Below, in pieces: positions 51,957 to 62,988 of a stretch of DNA of 64,000 nucleotides. The first letter of the stretch is position 1, and each line of letters starts with the position of its first letter. Under the pieces are notes generated by a model. That model was not told the DNA's origin and searched no databases. It saw nothing but the letters and a program-made list of their open reading frames with translations. The DNA lies in assembly GCA_902610905.1 (NCBI GenBank), contig CACLXS010000003.1, forward strand, positions 62,001 to 126,000, written 5' to 3'. Position numbers and translations under genes: made by a program. This DNA comes from an uncultured SAR86 cluster bacterium. GTDB taxonomy: Bacteria; Pseudomonadota; Gammaproteobacteria; Magnimaribacterales; D2472.

Positions 51957-51973
51957 TTTATAATGGCACCACT

Positions 51974-53848
51974 ATGATGGAATCACTCAGAAATTTTTTA
52001 ACAGGACCTAGATTATTCATTGTCGTAGCTGCATGTGCGCTACCATTTGTTTTTTTAGGAACATCTTCGCTAACAGATACAACCGGTAATTCTCTTGGAT
52101 CAATAAATGGTGAAAATGTTATACAGGCTGACTTTCAAGTCGCCACTAATCTAGCTATTCAGAAATATAAAGATATTTATGGTGAAAGCTTTGAGCTCTC
52201 AGAGCTTTCAGATGAAATACAACTCGAAATAATCAAACAAGAACTAATAATTCAAAAAACTTTATTAGCTAATGCAAGATCAATGGGTTTTGTTAATGAT
52301 CACACAAGAACATTAGCAAAAAAAAATATTATTGCTAATAATGCATTCTGGGTTGATGGCACTTTTAACGAAGATGTTTTTGAAGCTCAAGCTAATGCTA
52401 ATGGTTTTACAAAAGAAGAATATATTGAACAAATATCACTATTACTTGCAACAGACCAATTCAGAAGCGCTATAGGCGCTAGCAGTTTTGCATTAGATAA
52501 AGAATCAAGAGATTTAGCTTCAATCTTAGAACAAACTATTAATTTAAATTTTATCAAAGTTGATTCATCAGAATTATCACAAAGCATTACTAATACTGAA
52601 GAGGAGTTATTAGATTATTATAAAAATAATGAACTTAAATTCTTTTCAGATGAATCAAGATCATTTAGCTACTTTATTCTCAACAATAAAGATTACGAAG
52701 ATTTGGTAAAAGTCCCAGATAATTACATTCAATCTTCATATGAAAATTATCTTGCAAACAATAAAGATAATTCTGAAATAAGGATTTCTCATTTAATGAT
52801 CAATAAATCAAATCATGACTCTGAAGCCTCAGCTTTGTCACACATAAATAATATTAAAGATAAATTATCAGTCGGTGAAAGTTTCGAGACTCTAGTTGAA
52901 CAATATAGTGATGACGTAGTTACTAAAGATAGCGGAGGTGATTTAGAATACTTTGATGCAGATATTTTCCCTGAACAATTTTCAATAGCTCTAAATAACC
53001 TTGAGTTAAATGATATTAGCGATGTTGTTGAATTAGATGATTCATATCATCTTATAAAAGTTACAGAATACAATAAATTTATTCCAGTCCCATTGGAAGA
53101 AATGCAAAAAGTTTTTGTTCAAGAACTAGTAGAAACAGAATCAATAGCTTTAATGAATGATGATTTTAATTCATTAGATTCTCTTATAATTTCTGGAGCA
53201 CCCATAAATGAAATCTCAAATTCTATAAAAACGCAATTAAAAATTAGTAAAAACAATACTTTTGAAAACTTTGATTCTGAAATTAACAATACTGAAATTA
53301 GAGAATACATTTTCTCACCTGATGCTGAGATTGGCATTGTTACAAGTTTTGAAATAGATGATTCGATTATTATTTTATCATTATCTGAAATAATTCAACC
53401 TGTTCTTCAACCATATGAAGAAGTGCAAGATGAAGTATCTCGATCACTTACTTCTATTAAAACTGTTACAAAGCAAAATTTATTACTTGATGAGATTGCA
53501 CAAACAAAAATATCTGGCACAGTTGATTCATTTATATCTGCTTATAGCTTTATAAAGTCAGATTCATTTATTAATGTAGCAAGAGGCTCATCCTTGTTAC
53601 CTCAAGAAGTATTATCAGAAGCATTTAAGCTTTTACCTGGAGAGTCAACTTCTGCAAAGTCAATTTCTGGTGATGACTATATCATTGACTTAATAAGTAT
53701 TAATAAGCCCTCAGAAAAGCAAATTGATGATGTAATAGCTCAATATGAACAATTCGCTGAAAATAGATTCACACAACAAATGAATGATTTGATTAGTTCG
53801 GATCTTTTTGACTCGTCAAATGTTAATTTAAATAATATAGTATTCTAA
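51974..53848 (+). CDS. ppiD: PpiD-like periplasmic folding chaperone (SurA_N plus rotamase domain)
   Basis: MMESLRNFLTGPRLFIVVAACALPFVFLG; parvulin domain IRISHLMINK...YSDDVVTKDSGGDLEYF. The ORF-track start lies in the hupB terminator. Confidence 0.85.
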   Translation: MMESLRNFLTGPRLFIVVAACALPFVFLGTSSLTDTTGNSLGSINGENVIQADFQVATNLAIQKYKDIYGESFELSELSDEIQLEIIKQELIIQKTLLANARSMGFVNDHTRTLAKKNIIANNAFWVDGTFNEDVFEAQANANGFTKEEYIEQISLLLATDQFRSAIGASSFALDKESRDLASILEQTINLNFIKVDSSELSQSITNTEEELLDYYKNNELKFFSDESRSFSYFILNNKDYEDLVKVPDNYIQSSYENYLANNKDNSEIRISHLMINKSNHDSEASALSHINNIKDKLSVGESFETLVEQYSDDVVTKDSGGDLEYFDADIFPEQFSIALNNLELNDISDVVELDDSYHLIKVTEYNKFIPVPLEEMQKVFVQELVETESIALMNDDFNSLDSLIISGAPINEISNSIKTQLKISKNNTFENFDSEINNTEIREYIFSPDAEIGIVTSFEIDDSIIILSLSEIIQPVLQPYEEVQDEVSRSLTSIKTVTKQNLLLDEIAQTKISGTVDSFISAYSFIKSDSFINVARGSSLLPQEVLSEAFKLLPGESTSAKSISGDDYIIDLISINKPSEKQIDDVIAQYEQFAENRFTQQMNDLISSDLFDSSNVNLNNIVF

Positions 53849-53850
53849 CT

Positions 53851-55452
53851 ATGCGATATTCTTATTTATTTATTATTCTTTTTTTAATAGGTTGCTCATC
53901 AGGAACAACGCCTGTTGACAATGCAGTTGAAGCAAAAGTTCTTCATTATGGTAATGGAACAGAGCCTCAAGGATTAGACCCACACATTGTTACTGGTGTA
54001 CCCGAACATCATTTACTTTTAGCATTGTGTGAGGGTTTAACTAGTTCTAATCCTCGTGGCGGAGAAAGTCTTCCAGGGTCAGCTGCATCATGGGATATAA
54101 GTGATGATGGCAAGGTATATACCTTTTATCTTCAGGAGAATGGTAAATGGTCAAATGGAGATGATGTAACAGCAGAAGATTATGTATGGTCATGGCAAAG
54201 AATTTTAACTCCTAGCTTAGGCTCACAATATCCTGATATGCTTTATTATGTTCAGAATGCTGAAGAGTTTCATAATGGAACCATTGATGATTTTTCGAAT
54301 GTTGGAGTAAAGGCTTTAAATAGTAAAACATTAGAAGTCACGCTCAAAGAACCTACACCATTTTTTCTTGGCTTATTAAGTCATTATAGTACTTGGCCTG
54401 TTCATAAGCCTACAGTTTTAAAACATGGAACCATGGACGACAGAAATGGCCAATGGACAAGACCTGGAAATTTTGTATGTAATGGACCTTTTAACCTAAA
54501 GACTTGGGAATTAAATAAAAAAATAGTAGTTGATAAAAATCCATTATATTGGGACGCGGATATAGTTGAGTTAAATGAAATTCATTTTTATCCTATTTCT
54601 AATGAAATGACTGAAGAAAGAATGTTTAGGGCTGGTCAACTTCATGTTACAAGTACTTTCCCTTCAAATAAATGTGAACCTAATATCCAAGAAATAAATC
54701 CAAATATAAAAATACATCCTTACATGGGGACATATTTTTATAGATTCAATACAGCTAACAAAGCTTTAGATGATGTCAGAGTTAGAAAGGCTCTTGCGTA
54801 TTCTATTGATAGGCAAAAAATAGTTGAATCTGTAACAAGATGTGGACAAATTCCTGCATACTCATTTACTCCACCAGGATCAAATGGGTTTTATCCAGAT
54901 ACAAAAATCCCATATGATGTAGATTTAGCACGAAATCTCTTAAAAGAAGCCGGGTATGATTCAGGAGAGAAGTTTCCAGTGCTAGAGATTTTATTTAATA
55001 CAAGTGAAGGACATAGAAAAGTTGCTCTTGCAATTCAACAAATGTGGCAACAAAACCTAGGTATTAATGTAGAACTTGTTAACCAAGATTGGAAAGTCTA
55101 TCTAAGTAGAGAGATGATTGGAGATTTTCAGGTATCAAGAGCAGGCTGGATAGGAGACTATGAAGATCCCAATACTTTTTTAGATACGATGAGACCAAAT
55201 AGAGGAAATAATAAAACTAGGTGGGATAATTATGAGTTTGATGGCCTTCTAGCCAAGGCAAATGCCACGCTTGATCAAGAAGAAAGATATAAGATTTTAA
55301 TGGAGGCTGAAAGACTTCTGATTGATGAAATGCCAATAGCACCTATTTATACATATGTTCGAGTTTATCAGCTTCATGAGGATGTGAAGGGTTGGTACCC
55401 AAATATTTTGAGTCATCATCATCCAAAATATATTAGGATCGAGAGAGACTAA
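53851..55452 (+). CDS. oppA: peptide ABC transporter substrate-binding lipoprotein (OppA family)
   Basis: Lipobox LFLIGC; GTEPQGLDPHIVTGVPE; GEKFPVLEILFNTSEGHRKVALAIQQMWQQNLGINVEL. Confidence 0.9.
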   Translation: MRYSYLFIILFLIGCSSGTTPVDNAVEAKVLHYGNGTEPQGLDPHIVTGVPEHHLLLALCEGLTSSNPRGGESLPGSAASWDISDDGKVYTFYLQENGKWSNGDDVTAEDYVWSWQRILTPSLGSQYPDMLYYVQNAEEFHNGTIDDFSNVGVKALNSKTLEVTLKEPTPFFLGLLSHYSTWPVHKPTVLKHGTMDDRNGQWTRPGNFVCNGPFNLKTWELNKKIVVDKNPLYWDADIVELNEIHFYPISNEMTEERMFRAGQLHVTSTFPSNKCEPNIQEINPNIKIHPYMGTYFYRFNTANKALDDVRVRKALAYSIDRQKIVESVTRCGQIPAYSFTPPGSNGFYPDTKIPYDVDLARNLLKEAGYDSGEKFPVLEILFNTSEGHRKVALAIQQMWQQNLGINVELVNQDWKVYLSREMIGDFQVSRAGWIGDYEDPNTFLDTMRPNRGNNKTRWDNYEFDGLLAKANATLDQEERYKILMEAERLLIDEMPIAPIYTYVRVYQLHEDVKGWYPNILSHHHPKYIRIERD

Positions 55453-55457
55453 TATAA

Positions 55458-56378
55458 ATGCTTGGCATTTTTCTTAGACGAATATTACTAGCTATTCCTG
55501 TATTAATTGCTGTGGCAAGTATTACTTTTTTTCTTGTGAGACTTGCTCCAGGTGGGCCTTTTGATGCTGATAAGGCTGTTTCTGAGCAGGTCTTAAAAAA
55601 TCTTAATGAGGCATATAATTTAAATGCCCCTTTATCTGAACAGTATTTTGACTATATGTCAGGAATTTTAGTTGGAGATTTTGGTCCATCATTTAGATTT
55701 CCTGGTCGTTCTGTAACAGAATTAATTATGACTGGCTTACCGGTCACCTTTGAATTAGCAATATATTCAATGTTAATAGCGTTATTTATTGGTATTTTAT
55801 CTGGAGTAACTGCAGCTCTGAAGAGAAACACATTTTTAGATTATATACCTATGTCTATTGCTATGATTGGGATTTGCGTACCAACTTTTTTATTAGGCCC
55901 TCTATTAGTATTAATCTTTGGTATTAATCTTGAACTACTTCCTGTTTCTGGCTGGGGACAATTACCCGGCGATAAAATTCTACCTTCATTAACTCTTGGT
56001 TTTGCCTATGCGGCATACATAGCAAGACTTAGCAGGGGTGGAATGCTTGAAATTCTTAATCAAGACTTTATAAGAACAGCAAGAGCAAAAGGCCTTTCAG
56101 AAAAAATGGTTGTAATTAAGCATGCTATGCAAGGTGGTCTAATACCGGTTGTATCATTCTTAGGTCCGGCGGTCGCAGGATTATTGGCTGGATCATTTGT
56201 TGTTGAAACTATCTTTCAAATACCTGGTTTAGGAAGATTTTATGTTGAAGCAGCATTTAATAGAGATTACACAATGATATTAGGTACAACAATTTTTTTC
56301 TCATTTATGATTGTTTTTTTCAATCTATTATCTGATATCGTTGCTTTATGGCTTAATCCAAGATCGAGGGATACATAA
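55458..56378 (+). CDS. oppB: oligopeptide ABC transporter permease OppB
   Basis: ASITFFLVRLAPGGPFD; RLSRGGMLEILNQDFIRTARAKGLSEKMVVIKHAM. Confidence 0.92.
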   Translation: MLGIFLRRILLAIPVLIAVASITFFLVRLAPGGPFDADKAVSEQVLKNLNEAYNLNAPLSEQYFDYMSGILVGDFGPSFRFPGRSVTELIMTGLPVTFELAIYSMLIALFIGILSGVTAALKRNTFLDYIPMSIAMIGICVPTFLLGPLLVLIFGINLELLPVSGWGQLPGDKILPSLTLGFAYAAYIARLSRGGMLEILNQDFIRTARAKGLSEKMVVIKHAMQGGLIPVVSFLGPAVAGLLAGSFVVETIFQIPGLGRFYVEAAFNRDYTMILGTTIFFSFMIVFFNLLSDIVALWLNPRSRDT

Positions 56379-57229
56379 TGTCACAGTCTTCTTCACTATG
56401 GTCAGATGCGATTAGAAGATTGTTCAAAAATAAAGCTGCAGTCGCAGGTGCTGTTGTTTTAGTAGTTTTAATTGTATTAGCTGCATTCGCTCCTTGGATC
56501 GCACCTTATCCATATGCATATCAAAACTTAGATTTAGGAGCATCGCCTCCATCTTCAGCTCACTTACTTGGCACTGATGTGCTTGGCAGAGACTTACTTT
56601 CTAGGATCTTATATGGTGCAAGAATCTCATTATTAGTTGGTTTTATTGCAACAACAGTTGCTCTTGTTATAGGGGTTTCATGGGGAATTATTGCTGGCTA
56701 CTCCGGAGGAAAAGTAGATTCGGTAATGATGAGAATTGTGGATATATTGTATGGACTTCCTTTTATAATATTTATCATTCTTTTAATGGTAATTTTTGGA
56801 AGAAATCTATGGTTGCTTTTCTTAGCAATAGGTGCAGTTGAATGGTTAACAATGGCAAGAATTGTTCGTGCCCAAGTATTGAGTCTAAAAAATCAGGAGT
56901 TTGTTTTAGCTGCTCAAGCAATGGGAGTAAGCAATTTTGCAATGTTTAAGAGGCATTTATTACCGAATATACTTGGGCCGGTTGCCGTTTATGCAACTTT
57001 AACTATTCCTCAAGTCATGCTACTTGAGAGCTTTTTAAGCTTTTTAGGTCTAGGCATTCAGCCACCAATGAGCAGTTGGGGTACTTTAATTAAAGACGGT
57101 GTAGAGTCTATGGAAGAATATAGCTGGTTATTAATTTATCCGGGATTAACATTCACAATCACTTTATTTGCATTAAACTTTTTTGGTGATGGACTCAGAG
57201 ATGCATTGGATCCAAAAACTTCAGAATAA
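56378..57229 (+). CDS. oppC: oligopeptide ABC transporter permease OppC
   Basis: LLGTDVLGRDLLSRILYGARISLLVG; EFVLAAQAMGVSNFAMFKRHLLPNI. Confidence 0.92.
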   Translation: MSQSSSLWSDAIRRLFKNKAAVAGAVVLVVLIVLAAFAPWIAPYPYAYQNLDLGASPPSSAHLLGTDVLGRDLLSRILYGARISLLVGFIATTVALVIGVSWGIIAGYSGGKVDSVMMRIVDILYGLPFIIFIILLMVIFGRNLWLLFLAIGAVEWLTMARIVRAQVLSLKNQEFVLAAQAMGVSNFAMFKRHLLPNILGPVAVYATLTIPQVMLLESFLSFLGLGIQPPMSSWGTLIKDGVESMEEYSWLLIYPGLTFTITLFALNFFGDGLRDALDPKTSE

Positions 57230-57232
57230 TTT

Positions 57233-58696
57233 TTAAAAAGCTTTTATGGCAATTTTAATAATTTGACCAGGCATTAACTGGTTTGATTGAAATTCATTTA
57301 TTTCTTTTATACTTTCTATAGAAACAGCAAAAAGATCAGATATTTTATATAAATTATCTCCCTGTTTAACTGAATAAAGGATTGTTCGTTTTTTAGATTC
57401 AATATTTCTATGAATATTTTTGTTACCTATTGTTAGTTGCTGGCCTAATTGAAGATAGGCATTTTTATCCAATGAATTTATTTTAATTAAATAAGCTAAT
57501 TCAATATTATATTTCTCAGCAATATCCCAGAGAGTATCTCCTTCGGAGACTATATGCATTTCGTAAGGAATAAAGTTATTTGATTGCATGCTACTTAAAG
57601 GTATCAATAAAGTGTCATCAATAGAAAGAAGATCTTTTTCAAGATAGTTAATTTTTTTAATTATTTGAATTTCGGTGTCATATTTTTCAGCAAGATTCCA
57701 CAAATTATCGCCACTGACAACTTTGTGTGAAATCCAATTAATTTGGTTTACATTTTCAAAAGGGCTGTCAGGACTATCAAGTAAGTATGTTTTTTCTATA
57801 GGAACATAGAAGACGCTTTTATCTTTTGGTGCCGACGCCCATTTTGTATATCCAGCATTAAGCTTATAGATGAGCTCCGGTTTTATATCAAGGTATTCAC
57901 TTAGATTTAATATTTCTACTTGACCTGGTATTTCTATTTTCTTTACAACTGACTCAACTGGGATCTCAGGTAGCTTTACCCCATACTTTTCGGAGTTAAA
58001 AATAATCTCTCTTATGGCAATATATTTAGGAATGTAATTAGTGACTTGATCATTAAGATTAAGAGACCAAAAATCTGTACTAAGGTTTTTTCTTTTATTT
58101 TTGTGAATTTGTCTATCTAGATAAGTTGGCCCAGCATTATATGCCGCAAGAGCTAGATAGATTTCGTTATCAAATCTATCAAATAAATATTTAAAATACC
58201 CTATAGCAGCATGCGTTGATCTGTAAGGGTCATGTCTATCTTCATTCCACCAAGACTTTTCTAAATTATAAAATCTGCCAGTCTTCGGCATGAACTGCCA
58301 CAAACCAACAGCTCCTGATGGGGAAATGGAGAAAGGATCATAATTACTTTCAATAAAAGGAATAAGTGCAAGCTCTACGGGTAAATTTGCGGCTTCAAGT
58401 TCTTGAACAACATAATATATAAAAAAATACGAGTTACTTAGATATTCATCAAAATTATCTTTATTTTTTAAATGTTTATTAATAAATTCAAGCGTCACAT
58501 CATCTAGATATGTTTCTTTATGAGTATCAGAGTTTTTTACTATGTAATCCCATATATTAGTGTATTGAATTTCTGTCTCTATTGATTTTTCACTTATCTC
58601 AATCTTTTGCTCAATTGACGATGTTGGTGTGCCTGAAGTCTGACAACTACTTAAAGCAAATATAAAAATTAAGCAGATTAAAAGTTGTCTTTCCAT
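57233..58696 (-). CDS. mltD: lytic transglycosylase with LysM domains (MltD-like)
   Basis: ALIPFIESNYDPFSISPSGAVGLWQFMPKTGRFY; three LysM repeats; lipobox ALSSC. Confidence 0.92.
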   Translation of the reverse strand: MERQLLICLIFIFALSSCQTSGTPTSSIEQKIEISEKSIETEIQYTNIWDYIVKNSDTHKETYLDDVTLEFINKHLKNKDNFDEYLSNSYFFIYYVVQELEAANLPVELALIPFIESNYDPFSISPSGAVGLWQFMPKTGRFYNLEKSWWNEDRHDPYRSTHAAIGYFKYLFDRFDNEIYLALAAYNAGPTYLDRQIHKNKRKNLSTDFWSLNLNDQVTNYIPKYIAIREIIFNSEKYGVKLPEIPVESVVKKIEIPGQVEILNLSEYLDIKPELIYKLNAGYTKWASAPKDKSVFYVPIEKTYLLDSPDSPFENVNQINWISHKVVSGDNLWNLAEKYDTEIQIIKKINYLEKDLLSIDDTLLIPLSSMQSNNFIPYEMHIVSEGDTLWDIAEKYNIELAYLIKINSLDKNAYLQLGQQLTIGNKNIHRNIESKKRTILYSVKQGDNLYKISDLFAVSIESIKEINEFQSNQLMPGQIIKIAIKAF

Positions 58697-59451
58697 TGTC
58701 TTAATGCACTAAATATTTCTTTTTCGTTAATGCCTGTTTTAAATTTCTTTGAAATGATATTTTGGACATTATTTTTATCTGCTCGTAAAAAAGGATTTGT
58801 TTTTAATTCAATTGATAGGGTTGATGGTAGTGTTGGTATATTATTTTTTCTGAGATCTAAAACATCATTATACCTTTTAATCAAGTCAATATTGTCTGGT
58901 TCAACTTCTTTAGCAAATTTTAAATTATTAATGGTGTATTCATGCCCACAATAAATTCTGGTATTTTGAGGTAATTTTTTTAATTTCATCAAAGATTCAT
59001 ACATTTGATCAAATGTACCCTCGAAAACTCTCCCGCAACCTCCCGCAAATAATGTATCACCGCAAAATAATATTGGTGAATTATTAATATTTGCAAAATA
59101 AGCAATATGATCAAGAGTATGTCCAGGTATTTCAATAATCTCAAAATCAATACCAATAACATTTAACAATCCTCCATCAATAAGCCTAGATTTAATTGAA
59201 TCAATATTATTGTTTGGTCCATAGACATTTAAATATGGATATTTAATCAATAATTCTTCAATACCTCCAGTATGGTCATAGTGATGATGAGTTATTAGAA
59301 TTGCATCCAACTTAATGTTCTTCTGTTCTATTATTTTAATTAAATTTACGCATTCACCAGGATCTATAACTATTGACCCTTCATTAGTTGTCATTAACCA
59401 AATATAATTGTCATCAAATGCTTTTATGGGCTTAATATTAATCATATGCAA
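58678..59451 (-). CDS. gloB: hydroxyacylglutathione hydrolase
   Basis: DDNYIWL; ITHHHYDHTGG; CGDTLFAGGCGRVFEGT; YCGHEYT. Confidence 0.95.
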   Translation of the reverse strand: MHMINIKPIKAFDDNYIWLMTTNEGSIVIDPGECVNLIKIIEQKNIKLDAILITHHHYDHTGGIEELLIKYPYLNVYGPNNNIDSIKSRLIDGGLLNVIGIDFEIIEIPGHTLDHIAYFANINNSPILFCGDTLFAGGCGRVFEGTFDQMYESLMKLKKLPQNTRIYCGHEYTINNLKFAKEVEPDNIDLIKRYNDVLDLRKNNIPTLPSTLSIELKTNPFLRADKNNVQNIISKKFKTGINEKEIFSALRQWKDNF

Positions 59452-59467
59452 ATTCTAAGTTAATTTT

Positions 59468-59914
59468 ATGAAAACAGTAAATATTTATACTGACGGTGCT
59501 TGTAGAGGTAATCCAGGAATTGGAGGGTGGGGTGTTTTAATAGAGTATGCAGATATAAAAAAAGAATATTTCGGCGGCATGCATAATACAACAAACAATC
59601 AGATGGAGTTAATGGCAGCAATTGAAGGCCTGAAAGTCCTAAAGGAACCATGTCAGGTAAATCTCACAACGGATTCAAAATATGTCATGCAAGGAATAAC
59701 ATCTTGGATAGACAATTGGAAAAAAAATAATTGGAAAAATGCTGCAAAAAAAAATGTTAAAAATAAAGATCTATGGATTGAGCTAGATAATTATGTCTCT
59801 ATTCATGAAGTAAAATGGAGTTGGGTAAAAGGTCACTCAGGGCATGAGCAAAATGAAATAGCTGATCAGCTTGCTAATAAGGGAATTGATTTATTATTGA
59901 ATGAAAATGGCTAA
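59468..59914 (+). CDS. rnhA: ribonuclease HI
   Basis: [47 protein letters not shown]. Confidence 0.96.
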   Translation: MKTVNIYTDGACRGNPGIGGWGVLIEYADIKKEYFGGMHNTTNNQMELMAAIEGLKVLKEPCQVNLTTDSKYVMQGITSWIDNWKKNNWKNAAKKNVKNKDLWIELDNYVSIHEVKWSWVKGHSGHEQNEIADQLANKGIDLLLNENG

Positions 59915-60626
59915 AAAATATATTATTTTGGATACTGAAACAACAGGACTTGAGGTGCAGCAAGGACACAGAGTTATTGAAATTGGTGCTGTTTTAATAA
60001 ATGATAGAAATAAATCTGAAGAACATTTTCATACATACATAAATCCAACAAGACTTATTGATGAAGAAGCCTCAAAAGTACATGGAATCATGAATGAAGA
60101 TCTTATAGATAAACCTTTGTTTGAAGACATTGCAGAAGAATTTCTAGAATTTATTGATGGTTCAACTTTAGTTATTCATAATGCAGCCTTTGATGTTGGT
60201 TTTTTAAATCATGAACTTAAACTAGCTTCCTCTAAGTACCCAACCTTAGAAGAAATATGTGAAATTGAAGATTCTTTAGCCATTGCTAGAGATAAATATC
60301 CTGGTCAAAGAAATTCTCTAGATGCATTGGCATCGAGATTTAATATTTCAGGCTATGATAGAACTTTTCATGGAGCCTTGTTAGACGCAAACATACTTGC
60401 TGATGTTTATATGGCATTAACAGGTGGCCAAAGCAAATTTGAATTTACTAATAATAATTCTGCAATTTCAGAACAAAAAAGCTTTTCTGAAAATTTAATT
60501 TCAAGAGATAAATTGCAATTAATAAAAGTTAAAGCTAGTAAAAATGATCTTAAAGAACATGAAAAAAGACTTGCTGACATTGAAAAATTAAATTCAGTTA
60601 AAACAATATGGAGAAAGATTCATTGA
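59901..60626 (+). CDS. dnaQ: DNA polymerase III epsilon subunit
   Basis: [53 protein letters not shown]. Confidence 0.95.
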   Translation: MKMAKKYIILDTETTGLEVQQGHRVIEIGAVLINDRNKSEEHFHTYINPTRLIDEEASKVHGIMNEDLIDKPLFEDIAEEFLEFIDGSTLVIHNAAFDVGFLNHELKLASSKYPTLEEICEIEDSLAIARDKYPGQRNSLDALASRFNISGYDRTFHGALLDANILADVYMALTGGQSKFEFTNNNSAISEQKSFSENLISRDKLQLIKVKASKNDLKEHEKRLADIEKLNSVKTIWRKIH

Positions 60627-62023
60627 AAAAGGTTATTACCAGATTTGCTCCCAGCCCAACAGGAACACTTCATATTGGCGGAGTTAGAACGGCATTATTT
60701 AATTACGTTTACGCAAAAAAAAATCATGGTCAATTTTTAGTAAGGATTGAAGACACTGATCGTGAAAGATCAACAAAAGAGTTTGAAGATAATATTTTAA
60801 CAAGTCTTGAATCAATTGGCTTAAAACCAGATTTCACTCCGATTAATCAATCGGAAAGAGGTGATATTTATATAGCTGCAGCAGAAAAGATTATTAGTTC
60901 AAATCAAGCCTACTATTGTAATTGTTCAAAAGAGAGACTAGATGCAATGAGAGCGGAACAACAGGCTAAAGGACTTAAACCGCAATATGATGGGAAGTGT
61001 AGAGATTTAAACTTAGAAAAATCTGAAAATACTGTCCTAAGATTAAAAACACCGCTTGAAGGAACTATAACAGTCAAGGATTATGTTCGTGGAGAAATTG
61101 TTTTCAATAATTCTGAGCTTGATGATCTAATCATCCTTAGGAGTGATGGTAGTCCTACATATCATCTTTGCAATGTTGTAGATGATTATGAGCAAGGTGT
61201 TACCACTGTCATTCGTGGAGAGGATCATATAAGCAACACACCGAGACAAATTCATATTCAAAATGCTTTGGGATATCCAGAGTTAGAATACGCTCATCTA
61301 CCTTTAGTTTTGGGCAGCGATAAAAAAAGACTGTCTAAAAGACATGCAGCTACAAGTCTTGAAGAATATAAAAATGATGGCTATTTAGATTCAGCAATTT
61401 TAAATACATTAGCAAGACTTGGTTGGTCTAGGGGGGATAAAGAAGTATTTTATTTAGATGATTTAATAAGAGACTTTGAAATTACTGAAGTACAAAAAGC
61501 TGGAGCTATTTTTGATACTACAAAACTAAATTTTTTAAATGTACAACACATGGCCAATCTATCATTAGAAGAGTTTATTAAATATTTAGAACCATTCATG
61601 CAAGCTGTCAATATCGATCTGTATACACATAATAAATATGAGATTTTAATTGATGCCATGAGATCTTCTGGAAATACATTTAAAGAAGTCGCACAAAATT
61701 TAACTTGTTATTTTGAAAAACCGGGATCTTATAATCAAAAAGCAATAGAGAAATTTATTGGAGGTTCGACTGAAATTTTAAACGATTTAAAAGATAGCAT
61801 TATTAATAATGATAACTGGACTGAGGATAGCATAGACAAGATGTTGTCTTCTTATCGAGATTTAAAAGACTTAAGCGTTCCAAAAGTTAATCAGCCGTTA
61901 AGAATTGCCCTAACTGGCTCTACAAACTCACCTTCATTAGGACTCACATTATCACTGTTTGAAAAACCGGAAGTTTTAGACAGGATTAATAAACTTATTG
62001 GATTTATTGAGACAAATAACTAA
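60608..62023 (+). CDS. gltX: glutamyl-tRNA synthetase
   Basis: RFAPSPTGTLHIGGVRTALFNY; KKRLSKRHAATSLEEYK. Confidence 0.95.
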   Translation: MEKDSLKKVITRFAPSPTGTLHIGGVRTALFNYVYAKKNHGQFLVRIEDTDRERSTKEFEDNILTSLESIGLKPDFTPINQSERGDIYIAAAEKIISSNQAYYCNCSKERLDAMRAEQQAKGLKPQYDGKCRDLNLEKSENTVLRLKTPLEGTITVKDYVRGEIVFNNSELDDLIILRSDGSPTYHLCNVVDDYEQGVTTVIRGEDHISNTPRQIHIQNALGYPELEYAHLPLVLGSDKKRLSKRHAATSLEEYKNDGYLDSAILNTLARLGWSRGDKEVFYLDDLIRDFEITEVQKAGAIFDTTKLNFLNVQHMANLSLEEFIKYLEPFMQAVNIDLYTHNKYEILIDAMRSSGNTFKEVAQNLTCYFEKPGSYNQKAIEKFIGGSTEILNDLKDSIINNDNWTEDSIDKMLSSYRDLKDLSVPKVNQPLRIALTGSTNSPSLGLTLSLFEKPEVLDRINKLIGFIETNN

Positions 62024-62876
62024 AAAAATTACACACGTCAGTATTTGGTAAGTTTTTTTTCATAACTGCATTTACCTGATATTCAAATTTAGCATCATTT
62101 ATATTAGAGATATTAACCTTTTCTAAATTAGCTTTTTGTATGGTGTTATCATCAATTATTGCTATCCCAGTTCCCTCACTAATTATTGATAAAGCTGAGT
62201 TATATGAATCAGTTTTTAGATAAAAGTTCATATCAAAATTATTATTTATTAAATAACTCATAATACTTGATTTAGTATATACAGATAGAAGATTTGTTAT
62301 TTCAATGTAAGGCAATTGTTCTATCTCTTTCAGACTTATTTTTTTACCAATATTATATTTTTTTGCTGATACAAGTTTATGTATACCTGTTTTTAAAATA
62401 ATATTATTAAAATTTGAGTCATCTTTTGCATTAAAACAGATAGTAATATCAATATCTGGTTTATATCTGTCTTCGATTAAGTCTATGCTGTTTAGATTGA
62501 TAATATTAAATTTTGCATTCTCATGGAGATCTTTATATTTTTTGATAATTTTAGGAACAAAACTATCAGCAAGAGATGGAGTGGTCCCTATATTAATAAA
62601 GTCACTTGAGCGTGCTTTATAGGTATTGGCAATATAGTTAAAATTCTTTATTTGATTAGTAACAATTGACGCATGCTCAAATAATGCATCAGCCTCATCA
62701 GTTGGGACCAATTTTTTACCTTTTCTTAAGAAAAGCTTATAACCAATATTTTTTTCAATAATTTTTAATGTTTTACTAACCGAGGGCTGAGATATAGAAA
62801 GCATTTGTGCAGCGGTTGTTACCGAGTTGTTTTTATATACTTGATAAAAAATTTCTATCTGTTTAGAAGATAACAT
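62004..62876 (-). CDS. LysR-family transcriptional regulator
   Basis: HTH EIFYQVYKNNSVTTAAQMLSISQPSVSKTLKIIEKNIGYKLFLRKGKKLVPT. Confidence 0.9.
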   Translation of the reverse strand: MLSSKQIEIFYQVYKNNSVTTAAQMLSISQPSVSKTLKIIEKNIGYKLFLRKGKKLVPTDEADALFEHASIVTNQIKNFNYIANTYKARSSDFINIGTTPSLADSFVPKIIKKYKDLHENAKFNIINLNSIDLIEDRYKPDIDITICFNAKDDSNFNNIILKTGIHKLVSAKKYNIGKKISLKEIEQLPYIEITNLLSVYTKSSIMSYLINNNFDMNFYLKTDSYNSALSIISEGTGIAIIDDNTIQKANLEKVNISNINDAKFEYQVNAVMKKNLPNTDVCNFFSYLSQ

Positions 62877-62897
62877 ATATAACCTAGAGTTATATAT
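62875..62897. promoter_or_regulatory. putative LysR operator, perfect T-N11-A dyad
   Basis: ATATAT-AACCTAGAGTT-ATATAT; the inner 11-mer is itself AAC-CTAGA-GTT. Confidence 0.5.
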
Positions 62898-62988
62898 ATA
62901 TTAATATATTAATAGAAATTTTAATAGACAAGAATTTCATTGAAATGATATATTAATTGAACATTAAATTTAATAAAGGGGTCTCTGC

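Noticed and set aside
51935-51973. N-terminal extension of ppiD in the ORF track
   Set aside because: Lies in the hupB terminator hairpin; start is MMESLRN at 51974 or 51977.
59736-59756. A9 run in rnhA as another frameshift site
   Set aside because: RNase HI is a single conserved domain continuing after the run; no biological reason for a truncated form. It also shows that A runs alone are weak evidence.
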